In this document: one piece after another, positions 43,687 to 52,249 of the stretch
Position numbering within the stretch: position 1 is the first letter of the stretch
Layout of the letters: the number at the start of each line of letters is the position of its first letter
Source: Paraburkholderia domus
Lineage (GTDB): Bacteria; Pseudomonadota; Gammaproteobacteria; Burkholderiales; Burkholderiaceae
NCBI RefSeq assembly: GCF_905220705.1
Contig: NZ_CAJNAT010000005.1
Span: 62,001 to 126,000, forward strand
Length of the DNA stretch: 64,000 bases
Direction of reading: 5' to 3'
Position numbers and translations under genes: made by a program
The notes under the pieces: model-generated
Told to the model about the DNA's origin: nothing
Databases searched by the model: none
The model's input: the letters and a program-made list of their open reading frames with translations, nothing else

Positions 43687-46600
43687 ATGACGAACCCCAC
43701 CTCCGCTTTACTCGTCAAGCCGATCCATCTGGTGCCTTCCGCCGCGCGCCTGACGACGCCACTCGCCCAGCATCTGCGCAAGTCACTGCGCGGCGACGTG
43801 TTGTTCGATGCGGCGAGCCGCGGCCGTTACGCGACCGACGCGTCGATCTATCAGATCACGCCGATCGGCGTGGTGGTGCCGCGCGATCAGGACGATCTGC
43901 GCATTGCACTGGAGATTGCACGAAGCGAGAAAGTACCGTTGCTCGCGCGCGGTGCGGGCACGAGCCAATGCGGTCAGACCGTCGGCGAGGCGCTGGTGAT
44001 CGACATCAGCAAGTGGCTAAACAACATCGTCGCGTTCGATGCAGGCGCGCGCACGGTGACGGTCGAACCGGGCGTTGTGCTGGATCATCTGAACGCGTGG
44101 TTAAAGCCGCACGGCCTGTGGTTTCCGGTCGACGTCTCGACAGCGGCGCAATGCACGATCGGCGGAATGGCCGGCAACAACTCGTGCGGCTCGCGCTCGA
44201 TCGAGTACGGCAATATGGTGCACAACGTCGATGCGATCGACGCCATTCTCGCCGACGGCAGCGAAGCACGTTTCGCCTCATTGCGGGAGGTGCCGCAAGG
44301 CGCGCGCTTGCAGCAGATCGTCGAAGGCGTGAAGCGGATTGCCGAGCGGGAGCATGCTGAAATCGTGGAGCGTGTGCCGAAGGTCTTACGGCGTGTCGCG
44401 GGCTACAACATCGACGTGTTCGATTGCCAGAACCCGCGCGCTTACACCGACGACGGCATCGCGAACCTCGCGCATCTGCTGGTCGGTTCGGAGGGCACGC
44501 TTGCATTCAGCCGGCAACTGACGCTGAAGCTCGTACCGCTGCCCACGCATAAGACGCTTGGCGTGGTCAACTTCCCGACCTTCTGGCAATCGATGGATCT
44601 CACGCAGCACATCGTGAAGCTGAAGCCGGTGGCCGTGGAACTGGTCGACCGCACCATGATCGATCTGGCGATGAGTAATCCCGCCTTCCGTCCGGTGATC
44701 GAGAAGGCGCTGGTCGGCGAGCCGCAAGCGATCCTGCTGGTGGAATTCGCGGGCGAGGATCGTGACCAGCAACTTGCGTCGCTCAAACAACTGACTGAAC
44801 TGATGGCCGACCTGGGCTTGCCCGATTCGGTCGTCGAGATGCCTGCCGCGAACGAACAGAAAGCGCTGTGGGAAGTCCGTAAAGCGGGCTTGAACATCAT
44901 GATGAGCATGAAGGGCGACGGCAAACCGGTCTCCTTCATCGAGGATTGCGCGGTTCCGCTCGAACATCTGGCGGAATACACGAGCCGTCTGACCGAAGTG
45001 TTCCATCGTCACGGTACCGAAGGCACCTGGTATGCGCATGCAAGTGTCGGCACGCTGCACGTGCGGCCGATTCTCGATATGCGGCGTGGCGGCGCCGCGA
45101 AGATGCGCGCCATCGCCGAGGAAGCGGCGGCGTTGGTGCGCGAATACAAGGGCGCGTATTCCGGCGAACATGGCGACGGCTTGTGCCGAGGCGAATGGGT
45201 CGCATGGCAATACGGACCGCGTCTGAATCAGGCGTTCACCGAAATCAAGGCGCTGTTCGATCCGGATAACCGTTTCAATCCCGACAAGATCGTGCGTCCG
45301 CCGAAGATGGACGACGCGCGCAATTTCCGCTTTGCGCCGGGCTACGAAGCGCAACGGATCGAGACCGCGCTCGACTGGTCCGCATGGAACGTCGAACGCG
45401 ATCCGCTAACGGGGCAGGAGACGCTGCCGGGCAGCGGCAACGATTTGTCGGGCGGTCTCGCGAAGGCCGTCGAGATGTGCAACAACAACGGTCATTGCCG
45501 CAAGTTCGACGCGGGCACCATGTGCCCGAGTTATCGCGTGACGAAGGATGAGCAACATGTGACGCGAGGGCGCGCGAACACTTTGCGTCTGGCCATTTCA
45601 GGGCAGCTCGGCGAAGCAGGACTCGCCAGCGACGACGTCAAGGACACGCTCGACCTGTGCGTCTCGTGCAAGGGCTGCAAGCGCGATTGCCCGACGGGTG
45701 TCGACATGGCGAAGTTCAAGATCGAGGCGCGGGCGGCGCGCCTCAAACGGCATGGTCTGCGTCTGCGCGACAGGCTGGTGGCTTTCATGCCGCGCTATGC
45801 GGCCGCAGCGAGCCGCGTGCCGGGTTTGATGGCGTTGGCTGACAACGTGCCGGTGTTGTCGGCGTGGTTCAAACGCTCGGTCGGTTTCGCGCCTGAACGG
45901 ACGCTGCCGCGTTTCAAGAAATCGTTCTTGGCGAGCGCGTCGGCGACCAAACCGCCTCAGGGCGGTGCGCTGAAAGAAGTGCTGTTGTTCGTCGACACAT
46001 TCAACAACAACATGGAGCCTGAAAACGCGCGCGCCGCGCAGCAGGTGCTGGAGGCTGCTGGTTATACGGTGCACTTCAATACGCGCCAGGGCGAGCGGCC
46101 GGTGTGTTGCGGCCGCACCTTCCTCGCGGCCGGTTTGGTCGATGAAGCTAAACACGAAGCGCGACGCATGCTCGATCTGTTCAAACCGTTTGTCGAGCGC
46201 GGTGTACCGATCGTTGGGTTGGAGCCGTCGTGTTTGCTGTCGTTGCGCGACGAGTTTCTCAACTACGGTTTCGGCGAAGAGGCACAACGGCTTTCGAAAC
46301 AGGCGTTTCTCTTCGAAGAGTTTCTGGTGCGTGAGGAAAACGCCGGTCGTCTGAAGCTTGCGTTGAAGCCGTTGGCGAAGGAGAAGGCGCTCGTACATGG
46401 CCACTGCCATCAAAAAGCCTTTGACGCGTTCACGCCGGTACAAACCGTGCTGAACTGGATTCCTGAACTGAAGGTGTCGACGGTCGAGTCATCGTGCTGC
46501 GGCATGGCGGGCAGTTTCGGCTACGAAGCCGAGCACTACGCGACATCGCAAGCGATGGCGGAATTGTCGTTACTGCCCGCGGTGCGCAAGATCGACGGCA

Positions 46601-46707
46601 ACACGGTGATGGTCGCGGACGGCACGAGTTGCCGGCATCAGATTCATGATGGCGCGGGCGTCGACGCGTTCCATGTGGCGCGTGTGCTGGCGATGGCTTT
46701 GCGGTGA
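43687..46707 (+). CDS. large FAD/Fe-S 2-hydroxyacid dehydrogenase (YdiJ/GlcD-GlcF-like fusion)
   Basis: A 1006-aa fusion. Residues ~35-270 are a PCMH-type FAD domain (PLLARGAGTSQCGQTVGEALVID; NNSCGSRSIEYGNMVHNVD). Residues ~280-540 are the FAD-oxidase C domain. Two 4Fe-4S clusters follow: CNNNGHC near 598 with MCPSYR, and CVSCKGCKRDCPTG near 658. The C-terminus has two CCG-type Cys-rich motifs (RPVCCGRTFL and ESSCCGMAGSFGYE). Size and order match YdiJ-type D-2-hydroxyglutarate dehydrogenases and D-lactate dehydrogenases that feed electrons to the quinone pool. It is the last gene of the operon. The 2-hydroxyacid is unknown. Confidence 0.87.
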   Translation: MTNPTSALLVKPIHLVPSAARLTTPLAQHLRKSLRGDVLFDAASRGRYATDASIYQITPIGVVVPRDQDDLRIALEIARSEKVPLLARGAGTSQCGQTVGEALVIDISKWLNNIVAFDAGARTVTVEPGVVLDHLNAWLKPHGLWFPVDVSTAAQCTIGGMAGNNSCGSRSIEYGNMVHNVDAIDAILADGSEARFASLREVPQGARLQQIVEGVKRIAEREHAEIVERVPKVLRRVAGYNIDVFDCQNPRAYTDDGIANLAHLLVGSEGTLAFSRQLTLKLVPLPTHKTLGVVNFPTFWQSMDLTQHIVKLKPVAVELVDRTMIDLAMSNPAFRPVIEKALVGEPQAILLVEFAGEDRDQQLASLKQLTELMADLGLPDSVVEMPAANEQKALWEVRKAGLNIMMSMKGDGKPVSFIEDCAVPLEHLAEYTSRLTEVFHRHGTEGTWYAHASVGTLHVRPILDMRRGGAAKMRAIAEEAAALVREYKGAYSGEHGDGLCRGEWVAWQYGPRLNQAFTEIKALFDPDNRFNPDKIVRPPKMDDARNFRFAPGYEAQRIETALDWSAWNVERDPLTGQETLPGSGNDLSGGLAKAVEMCNNNGHCRKFDAGTMCPSYRVTKDEQHVTRGRANTLRLAISGQLGEAGLASDDVKDTLDLCVSCKGCKRDCPTGVDMAKFKIEARAARLKRHGLRLRDRLVAFMPRYAAAASRVPGLMALADNVPVLSAWFKRSVGFAPERTLPRFKKSFLASASATKPPQGGALKEVLLFVDTFNNNMEPENARAAQQVLEAAGYTVHFNTRQGERPVCCGRTFLAAGLVDEAKHEARRMLDLFKPFVERGVPIVGLEPSCLLSLRDEFLNYGFGEEAQRLSKQAFLFEEFLVREENAGRLKLALKPLAKEKALVHGHCHQKAFDAFTPVQTVLNWIPELKVSTVESSCCGMAGSFGYEAEHYATSQAMAELSLLPAVRKIDGNTVMVADGTSCRHQIHDGAGVDAFHVARVLAMALR

Positions 46708-46799
46708 GGGTGGGTCAGTCGACGGTAGCGGTGCCCTGCTCAGGCTGGCGCCGGGCAGCCAGTTCAGGCCGGAGCAGCGCTGAGTCAGCGCGCCAGCCA

Positions 46800-47029
46800 C
46801 TATTGGGCGCTTACTACCTGCCGATACGCGGCCGGCGCCACGCCGACGCTTTCACGAAAACGATGGCCGAAATGACTGGCGTTCGCATAACCGCACTGCT
46901 CGGCGACTTGCGCGAGCGACAGTCTCGTGGTGCGTGCGCGTTCGAGCCGTTGCTGCGCGATCCAGGCAGCAGGCGGTAGTCCGAACGACGTGCGGAACAT
47001 GCTGCGTGCGCAAGGTGTGCGCCGCTCAA
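46800..47029 (-). pseudogene. AraC-family regulator remnant
   Basis: The C-terminal HTH half of an AraC regulator: FRTSFGLPPAAWIAQQRLER, SLAQVAEQCGYANASHFGHR and FRESVGVAPAAYRQ. The preceding piece of the same domain (AHLAHAAC) is in another frame, so there is a frameshift near 46998, and the ligand domain is gone. It lies between the dehydrogenase operon and the LysR gene. The DNA is decaying. Confidence 0.7.
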
Positions 47030-47117
47030 GGGCGGCTTATCCGTTGTTGGTGGTGGCGGGGAATCTGGTGGCGTTCGATCTCACGCGTCGACTCTTTGTG
47101 CGGCGCGTGAGGACGTC

Positions 47118-48035
47118 CTAATCCGCCGCGGTCCACTCCGGCCGCTTTCCCAAGCTGTCGAACAGTTCGAGTATCGTCGCCTTGACCTTCTGCACGGCAT
47201 TGCTCAGCAACGCTGTGTCGTGCCAGCAGAGCGACAGGTCACGCGAGAACAACCGGTGATCGACCTTCGCAAGCTTGAGCTTGTGCTCGTCGAGTTCAAC
47301 GTGCGCAGCCGTCCACGGCAGGATCGTCACACCTAGCTTTGCCATCACCGCCGCGAATAACAACGCGGTGGAACTGGCCTCGAACAGAATCTCGCACGGC
47401 AGCCCGGCTTCGCGCAGCGCCCACTCGACGCGGCTGCGAATCGTATTCGGTGCACTGGGCAGGATCAGCGGCATGCGCGCGAGTTCGCTGATCGACACCG
47501 GCTCGCGCGGCATCTGAAATTCCGGCCACGCAATCAGATAGAGCGCCTCGGTGAGCAACCTCTGCGCGGCGACCCCGCGCGTTTCGACCGCGTCCACCAC
47601 GACGGCCAGTTCCACCCGGCCGCTACCGATCAAACTGCCGAGTTCTGCGCTCGGTGCTTCGAGCAACTCCAGCGCGATGCCGGGGTAACGGTCGCGAATC
47701 GTGCGGGCGAGCGGGATCGCCACCATCCGTGCCGTGCTCGACGGCATGGCGACCGACACTCTGCCTTGCGGAAGCTCGGCGTCCTGCCGCAGCAGTTCGC
47801 GCGTGCTGTCGGCCTGCCGCAGCAACTCGATTGCGTGCCGGTAAAGCGTTTGCCCGGCTGCGGTGGGCGCCACGCCCTGCACGCTGCGCTCAAGCAACTG
47901 CATTCCCAGATCGCGCTCCAGATTGCGCATCTGCTGGCTGATCGCGGGCTGCGCGATATGGAGCGCTTCGCTCGCGCGCGTGACGTTGCCACACTCCACC
48001 ACTTTGACGAAATACCGCAGTTGCCGCAGGTCCAT
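47118..48035 (-). CDS. LysR-family regulator
   Basis: A 305-aa regulator from ATG 48035 (MDLRQLRYFVKVVECGNVTR); a start at 48056 would add 7 residues. HTH residues 1-60 include ASEALHIAQPAISQQMRNLE. The substrate domain covers ~90-295. The sequence RQLRYFVKVVECGNVTRASE with VQGVAPTAAGQ recalls the Nac/Cbl-like branch. It is divergent from the MFS/CoA-transferase/decarboxylase operon across 175 bases and is the likely activator of that operon, with an organic acid or CoA intermediate as inducer. Confidence 0.9.
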   Translation of the reverse strand: MDLRQLRYFVKVVECGNVTRASEALHIAQPAISQQMRNLERDLGMQLLERSVQGVAPTAAGQTLYRHAIELLRQADSTRELLRQDAELPQGRVSVAMPSSTARMVAIPLARTIRDRYPGIALELLEAPSAELGSLIGSGRVELAVVVDAVETRGVAAQRLLTEALYLIAWPEFQMPREPVSISELARMPLILPSAPNTIRSRVEWALREAGLPCEILFEASSTALLFAAVMAKLGVTILPWTAAHVELDEHKLKLAKVDHRLFSRDLSLCWHDTALLSNAVQKVKATILELFDSLGKRPEWTAAD

Positions 48036-48210
48036 GTGGGTCGCTCGCTCCTTCATCCCATAACAAAATCCGATCGAACCAGAGAAATATCATATTTTTC
48101 GATTATCGAGCGCGTTCTTATACTCAAGCCACAAAAAACCGAAGCGTGCCCAGCGTGAGCTGTCCGGCGCCGCTTCAAAACGGCCGGCTTCTGTCGGCTT
48201 GGAGACAAGG

Positions 48211-49539
48211 ATGTCCAAAGCGATCGCTGCATCGACGTCGGCGCTAAAGCCCCGGCGCACACCCCTCACCCGCGAACAGATCGGCGGCTTCTGGGCGGTT
48301 TACTCGGGATGGGTGCTGGACGGCGTCGATTCCGTGATCTACGCGCTGGTGCTGATTCCGGCGCTCACCGAGTTGCTGCCCAACTCGGGTATTGCCGCCA
48401 CGCCCGGCAACCTTGGGATGTACGGCTCGATCCTGTTTGCGCTGTTTTTGATCGGCTGGGGGCTGTCGTTCATCTGGGGGCCGCTCGCCGACCGCTTTGG
48501 CCGGGTCAAGACGTTGGCCGCGAGCATCCTCATTTACTCCGTGTTCACCGGCGCCGCTGCGTTCGCGCACAACGTCTGGGAGTTGGCCGCGTTCCGGCTG
48601 ATTGCAGGCATCGGCGTGGGTGGCGAATGGGCGCTCGCTGGTACCTATGTCGCCGAGAGCTGGCCGGAAGATCGTCGCAAGATGGGGGCGGGCTATCTGC
48701 AGACCGGTTATTACGTCGGATTCTTCCTTGCCGCCTTGCTGAACTATACGGTCGGCGCGACGTATGGCTGGCGCGCGATGTTCCTGTGCGGTCTCGCGCC
48801 CGCGTTGGTCGCCATTTTCACGGTGCTCAAGGTGAAGGAACCGGGTCAATGGCGCAAGGCCACGCATGGTGTCGGCCAGACCAATGCCGCCGCTGTGTCG
48901 AAGCGCCGCCCGCTGATGGAGATATTCGCGCCCGCTTATCGGCGTCGCACGTTGACGAGTGCGAGTCTGGTAGGCGTCGCGATCATCGGCTTGTGGGCCG
49001 GGTCGGTCTACGAGGCGAGCGCTGTCGTGACGCTCGCGACGCGTGCCGGGATCGACCGCGTCGGCGCCGTGCATCTCGCGTCGATCGGGGCGGCCGTGTT
49101 GTCGGTGGGGACGATCCTCGGGTGTCTCGTCGCGCCGTGGCTGGCGGAACGCTTAGGGCGCCGCGTCGCGCTTGGGACGTACTTTGCCGGTATGGCCATG
49201 TCGATCGTGTTTGCCTTCGGCTGGGTCTTCTATCTGCCGAATGGACTCAACCTGTTCATGGTGTCGTTGTTGTTTCTTGGCTTCTTCGGTGGCAATTTCG
49301 CGATCTTTTCGCTGTGGCTGCCTGAGCAATATCCGACCCGGATACGCGCTACCGCGTTTGCCTTCAATGCGTCGGTGGGGCGGCTGCTCGGCGCGGGCGT
49401 CAACTTCCTGCTGGCGGCAGCGATTCACTGGCAAGGTTCGCTCGGGCTGCCGATTGCGTGGACCGCGGTGGCCTTTGTGATCGGGCTGCTGATCTTGCCG
49501 TTCGCTGTCGAGACACGTCATCAGACGCTGCCGGAATAG
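48211..49539 (+). CDS. MFS transporter (aromatic acid/H+ symporter-like)
   Basis: A 442-aa, 12-helix transporter. ATG 48211 has GGAG at 48201; an upstream TTG is in frame but lacks a site. The loop 2-3 motif is GPLADRFGRVKTL, and the helix 4-5 region GIGVGGEWALAGTYVAESWP is typical of the AAHS/MHS importers for aromatic or dicarboxylic acids. First gene of the operon with the CoA-transferase gene, so the cargo is likely the carboxylic acid that is then activated with CoA. Confidence 0.87.
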   Translation: MSKAIAASTSALKPRRTPLTREQIGGFWAVYSGWVLDGVDSVIYALVLIPALTELLPNSGIAATPGNLGMYGSILFALFLIGWGLSFIWGPLADRFGRVKTLAASILIYSVFTGAAAFAHNVWELAAFRLIAGIGVGGEWALAGTYVAESWPEDRRKMGAGYLQTGYYVGFFLAALLNYTVGATYGWRAMFLCGLAPALVAIFTVLKVKEPGQWRKATHGVGQTNAAAVSKRRPLMEIFAPAYRRRTLTSASLVGVAIIGLWAGSVYEASAVVTLATRAGIDRVGAVHLASIGAAVLSVGTILGCLVAPWLAERLGRRVALGTYFAGMAMSIVFAFGWVFYLPNGLNLFMVSLLFLGFFGGNFAIFSLWLPEQYPTRIRATAFAFNASVGRLLGAGVNFLLAAAIHWQGSLGLPIAWTAVAFVIGLLILPFAVETRHQTLPE

Positions 49540-49601
49540 GCGCGTCGTTGATCACATCGCTCAGGCTATCCACAGCCGTCATCAATTCGCTGGAGAACTC
49601 A

Positions 49602-50861
49602 ATGCAAGCGTTACAAGGAATCAAGGTCGTCGAACTGAGCCGGGCGCTGTCGGGGCCGTTCTGCTCGATGGTGCTGGCCGACCTCGGCGCGGACGTCATC
49701 AAGATCGAACCGGGCCCGGGCGGCGACATGAGCCGAACCTGGGGGCCGTTCGACCGGGGCGTGAGTACCTACTATCTATCCTGCAACCGCAACAAGCGCG
49801 GCGCGTGCATCGACTTTCGCAATCCGGAAGGACTGGCCGCGATCCACCGGCTGATCGACGATGCCGACGTGGTGATCGAGAACTTCAAGCCTGGCACGAT
49901 CGACAGCATGGGGCTCGGCTACGACGTGCTCAGCGCGCGCAATCCGCGGCTGGTGATGGGCAGCATCAACGCGTTCGGCGCCGATGGTCCGATGAGTGGC
50001 TGGCCGGGTTTTGACCAGATTGCCCAAGGTTATTCCGGCCTGATGAGCCTGACCGGTTTCGCCGATGGCGACCCTACGCGCACCGGCACCGCGATCGGCG
50101 ATCTGAGTTCCGGCATGTGGCTTGCGATGGCGATACTGTCCGCGTTATTGGAGCGTGAGCGAACCGGGCGTGGCCAGCATGTGAGCACGTCGTTGCTCGC
50201 GAGTCTGGTGGGGCTGCTCAGCGTGCATGGCCAACGGTACCTGAGCCTCGGCGATATTCCGCGCCGCACCGGCAACGCGCATTCGGTGATCGCACCTTAC
50301 GGCGTGTTCGAAACCGCCGATGGCCCGCTCAACATCGCGCCGATCACGTCGGACATGTGGCTGCGCCTGTGCCAATTACTCGAATTGCCGGCGTTGCCGG
50401 ACGATCCGCGCTTCGCGACAAACGAAGCCCGAGTTGCGCATCGCGATGAGTTAAAGGCTGCGTTGGAAGCGCGTTTGAAGACGCGTGGTAAGCGGGAGTG
50501 GACAGAACTGTTTATCGGCGTGGGATTGCCCGCCGGACCGATCAATACGTTGGACGAAGTGTTCGCCGATCCGCAAGTGCAGCATTGCCGGCTGGTGGAG
50601 ACGGTCGAGCATCCGACACTCGGCGCGCTGCGCCAGGTCGTGACGCCGGTGTCGAGTTCGGCGGTGACGGGTGATTCGCCTGGCCACGTCAGCCGGCATG
50701 CGCCGCCGGGCCTTGGCGAACATACTGTCGATGTACTGCGCGAGACGGGTTTCGATGAGATATCGATCGAGGCGTTGATTGCCGCGAAGGCGGTGCATCA
50801 ACAGGGTGGCTATTCGCTACCGGAGAAGGCTTTGGAACACACTGCGGGCGTTACGCAATGA
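49602..50861 (+). CDS. family III CoA-transferase (CaiB/BaiF)
   Basis: A 419-aa enzyme; ATG 49602 follows GGAG. The N-terminus LQGIKVVELSRALSGPFCSM with LADLGADVIKIEPGPGGD is the family entry motif. The catalytic Asp is about residue 167 (AIGDLSSGM), which forms the acyl-enzyme anhydride. The family moves CoA from one acyl-CoA to a free carboxylate. It is followed by a decarboxylase-like crotonase, so the acid may be a malonate or methylmalonate derivative; this is inference. Confidence 0.9.
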   Translation: MQALQGIKVVELSRALSGPFCSMVLADLGADVIKIEPGPGGDMSRTWGPFDRGVSTYYLSCNRNKRGACIDFRNPEGLAAIHRLIDDADVVIENFKPGTIDSMGLGYDVLSARNPRLVMGSINAFGADGPMSGWPGFDQIAQGYSGLMSLTGFADGDPTRTGTAIGDLSSGMWLAMAILSALLERERTGRGQHVSTSLLASLVGLLSVHGQRYLSLGDIPRRTGNAHSVIAPYGVFETADGPLNIAPITSDMWLRLCQLLELPALPDDPRFATNEARVAHRDELKAALEARLKTRGKREWTELFIGVGLPAGPINTLDEVFADPQVQHCRLVETVEHPTLGALRQVVTPVSSSAVTGDSPGHVSRHAPPGLGEHTVDVLRETGFDEISIEALIAAKAVHQQGGYSLPEKALEHTAGVTQ

Positions 50862-50996
50862 GCTGGCCGCAAACCTTGAAACATGCGACGCGAGTTGCGC
50901 TATGAACCCGACGCGAAACTCGAAACACGGCTGCGGGAATTGCACAATGAGCGGGCCACCAACCTTGGAATATGCTACAGAGGTCACACAATGAAC
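50856..50996 (+). repeat. imperfect direct duplication spanning a translation start
   Basis: Two ~52-base segments, 50856-50907 and 50945-50996, both run CAATGAGC, GGCC, AACCTT, ATGC and end in ATGAAC. The second ends at the real start of the decarboxylase-like gene; the first ends at a similar decoy ATG (50902). Confidence 0.55.
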
Positions 50997-51791
50997 ACGC
51001 CGAATGCATCGCCGTTTGCGGTAACGGTCGATATCGTGGATGAACGGATTGCGCGCTTGACGTTCAGTCATCCTACTCGCAGGAATGCGCTCAGCGCTGA
51101 GCTGTTGCAAGCGCTCGATGCGCAGCTCGCCGACCTTGCGGCACGGCGGATACCGGTCGTGATACTTGGCAGCGGTGTTGGGCAGGACGTTTGGAGCGCG
51201 GGCCACGATCTTGGTGAGTTGGCGCACGACCGCGACCCGATTGCGTACGGCAAGCCGTTGGAGCAGGCATTGCGCCGCGTGCGTGCTTATCCGGGCGTAG
51301 TGATTGCGATGGTGTCCGGCTCCGCGTGGGGCGGTGCCGTCGATCTGGCGATGAGTTGCGACCTGGTTGTTGCTGACGGCAGTGCGCGCTTCGCGATGAC
51401 GCCGGCGAACATTGGCTTACCTTATACGACGAGTGGCCTGCTGCGTTTCTTCAACAACTTGCCGATTCACGTGCTGAAGGAAATGTTCTTCAGCGCGCAG
51501 CCACTCGATGCCGCGCGTGCTGAGCGTTTTGGCGTGATCAACCGTCTGGTCGACAGCGACGAGCTGGAAGCAACGGCGCTTGAACTGGCGCGCGGAATCG
51601 CAAGCAAAGCACCGTTGGCGATCCAGGCCGTGAAGGAACAACTGCGAATACTTGAAGACTTGCAGCCGATGCCTGTCCAGGCGATGGAACAGATTGCCGA
51701 GCTTCGCCGCCAGGCATGTGAAAGCGCGGATTTCAGCGAGGGACTGACTGCGTTTTCAGAGAGACGGGCACCGGTGTTTAAAGGCGAGTGA
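50991..51791 (+). CDS. scpB: methylmalonyl-CoA decarboxylase-like crotonase
   Basis: A 266-aa crotonase-fold enzyme, close in length to E. coli ScpB (261). ATG 50991 matches the family N-terminus; the frame is open upstream through a duplicated leader. The family hallmarks agree closely with ScpB: VWSAGHDLGELAHDRDP (oxyanion site 1), MVSGSAWGGAVDLAMSCDL (oxyanion site 2) and FAMTPANIGLPYTTSG with the Tyr known to be important in ScpB. It lacks the two Glu of enoyl-CoA hydratases at the usual places. It probably decarboxylates (methyl)malonyl-CoA or a relative made by the upstream CoA-transferase. Confidence 0.82.
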   Translation: MNTPNASPFAVTVDIVDERIARLTFSHPTRRNALSAELLQALDAQLADLAARRIPVVILGSGVGQDVWSAGHDLGELAHDRDPIAYGKPLEQALRRVRAYPGVVIAMVSGSAWGGAVDLAMSCDLVVADGSARFAMTPANIGLPYTTSGLLRFFNNLPIHVLKEMFFSAQPLDAARAERFGVINRLVDSDELEATALELARGIASKAPLAIQAVKEQLRILEDLQPMPVQAMEQIAELRRQACESADFSEGLTAFSERRAPVFKGE

Positions 51792-51887
51792 ACGAGGCGT
51801 TTGCCCGAGTCCGTGAAGATATCGAGGGTAGCGAGCGGTTCGGGGACCGGTGATGTACTGAGCGACCGCGCCTGCACCGACAGCGTT

Positions 51888-51909
51888 AAAGGTGAGTATT
51901 TTCGGGGGC
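51888..51909 (+). repeat. 22-bp interspersed repeat, copy 7
   Basis: AAAGGTGAG, then TATTTTCGGGGGC; one difference from the consensus in the 3' half. Confidence 0.75.
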
Positions 51910-51932
51910 AAAAAAAGCGGACTGTGGACCCC

Positions 51933-51954
51933 GCCGGTGAGCTTTTTCGGGAGT
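51933..51954 (+). repeat. 22-bp interspersed repeat, copy 8
   Basis: GCCGGTGAG, then CTTTTTCGGGAGT; degenerate at both ends but with the full GGTGAG and TTTTCGGGAG cores. It is 45 bases after copy 7. Confidence 0.7.
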
Positions 51955-52249
51955 GAAAAAAGTGCGAAACGCGCAACCGCAAGCGTTTCGCTGGGCAACC
52001 CGCATGCGTCAAAAAACGGGCTACCGGTCGGTTTTATGAAGTGTCCTTCGGCGCGCGCATCGGCTTTAGCCACGCGATCCTGACGGACATCACGCCATCG
52101 TCATACGGCGACCGATGGTGTTGCCACACCTATGCACTTGCGTGGCACGCGCTGCACCACACCGGTACGGGTGCGGGAATGCGGCTCTACAGGATCGAGA
52201 GACTGAAGCAATAACCTTCATCTACGGGACCGCACCGGATACCCGAGAG

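Larger units (their letters stand above)
51792..52249. other. gap with two 22-bp repeats
   Basis: No intact gene in 458 bases. Two 22-bp repeat copies (51888, 51933) lie near the left side. The rest shows nothing clear; base composition begins to fall towards the lower-GC block at 52-56 kb. Confidence 0.5.
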
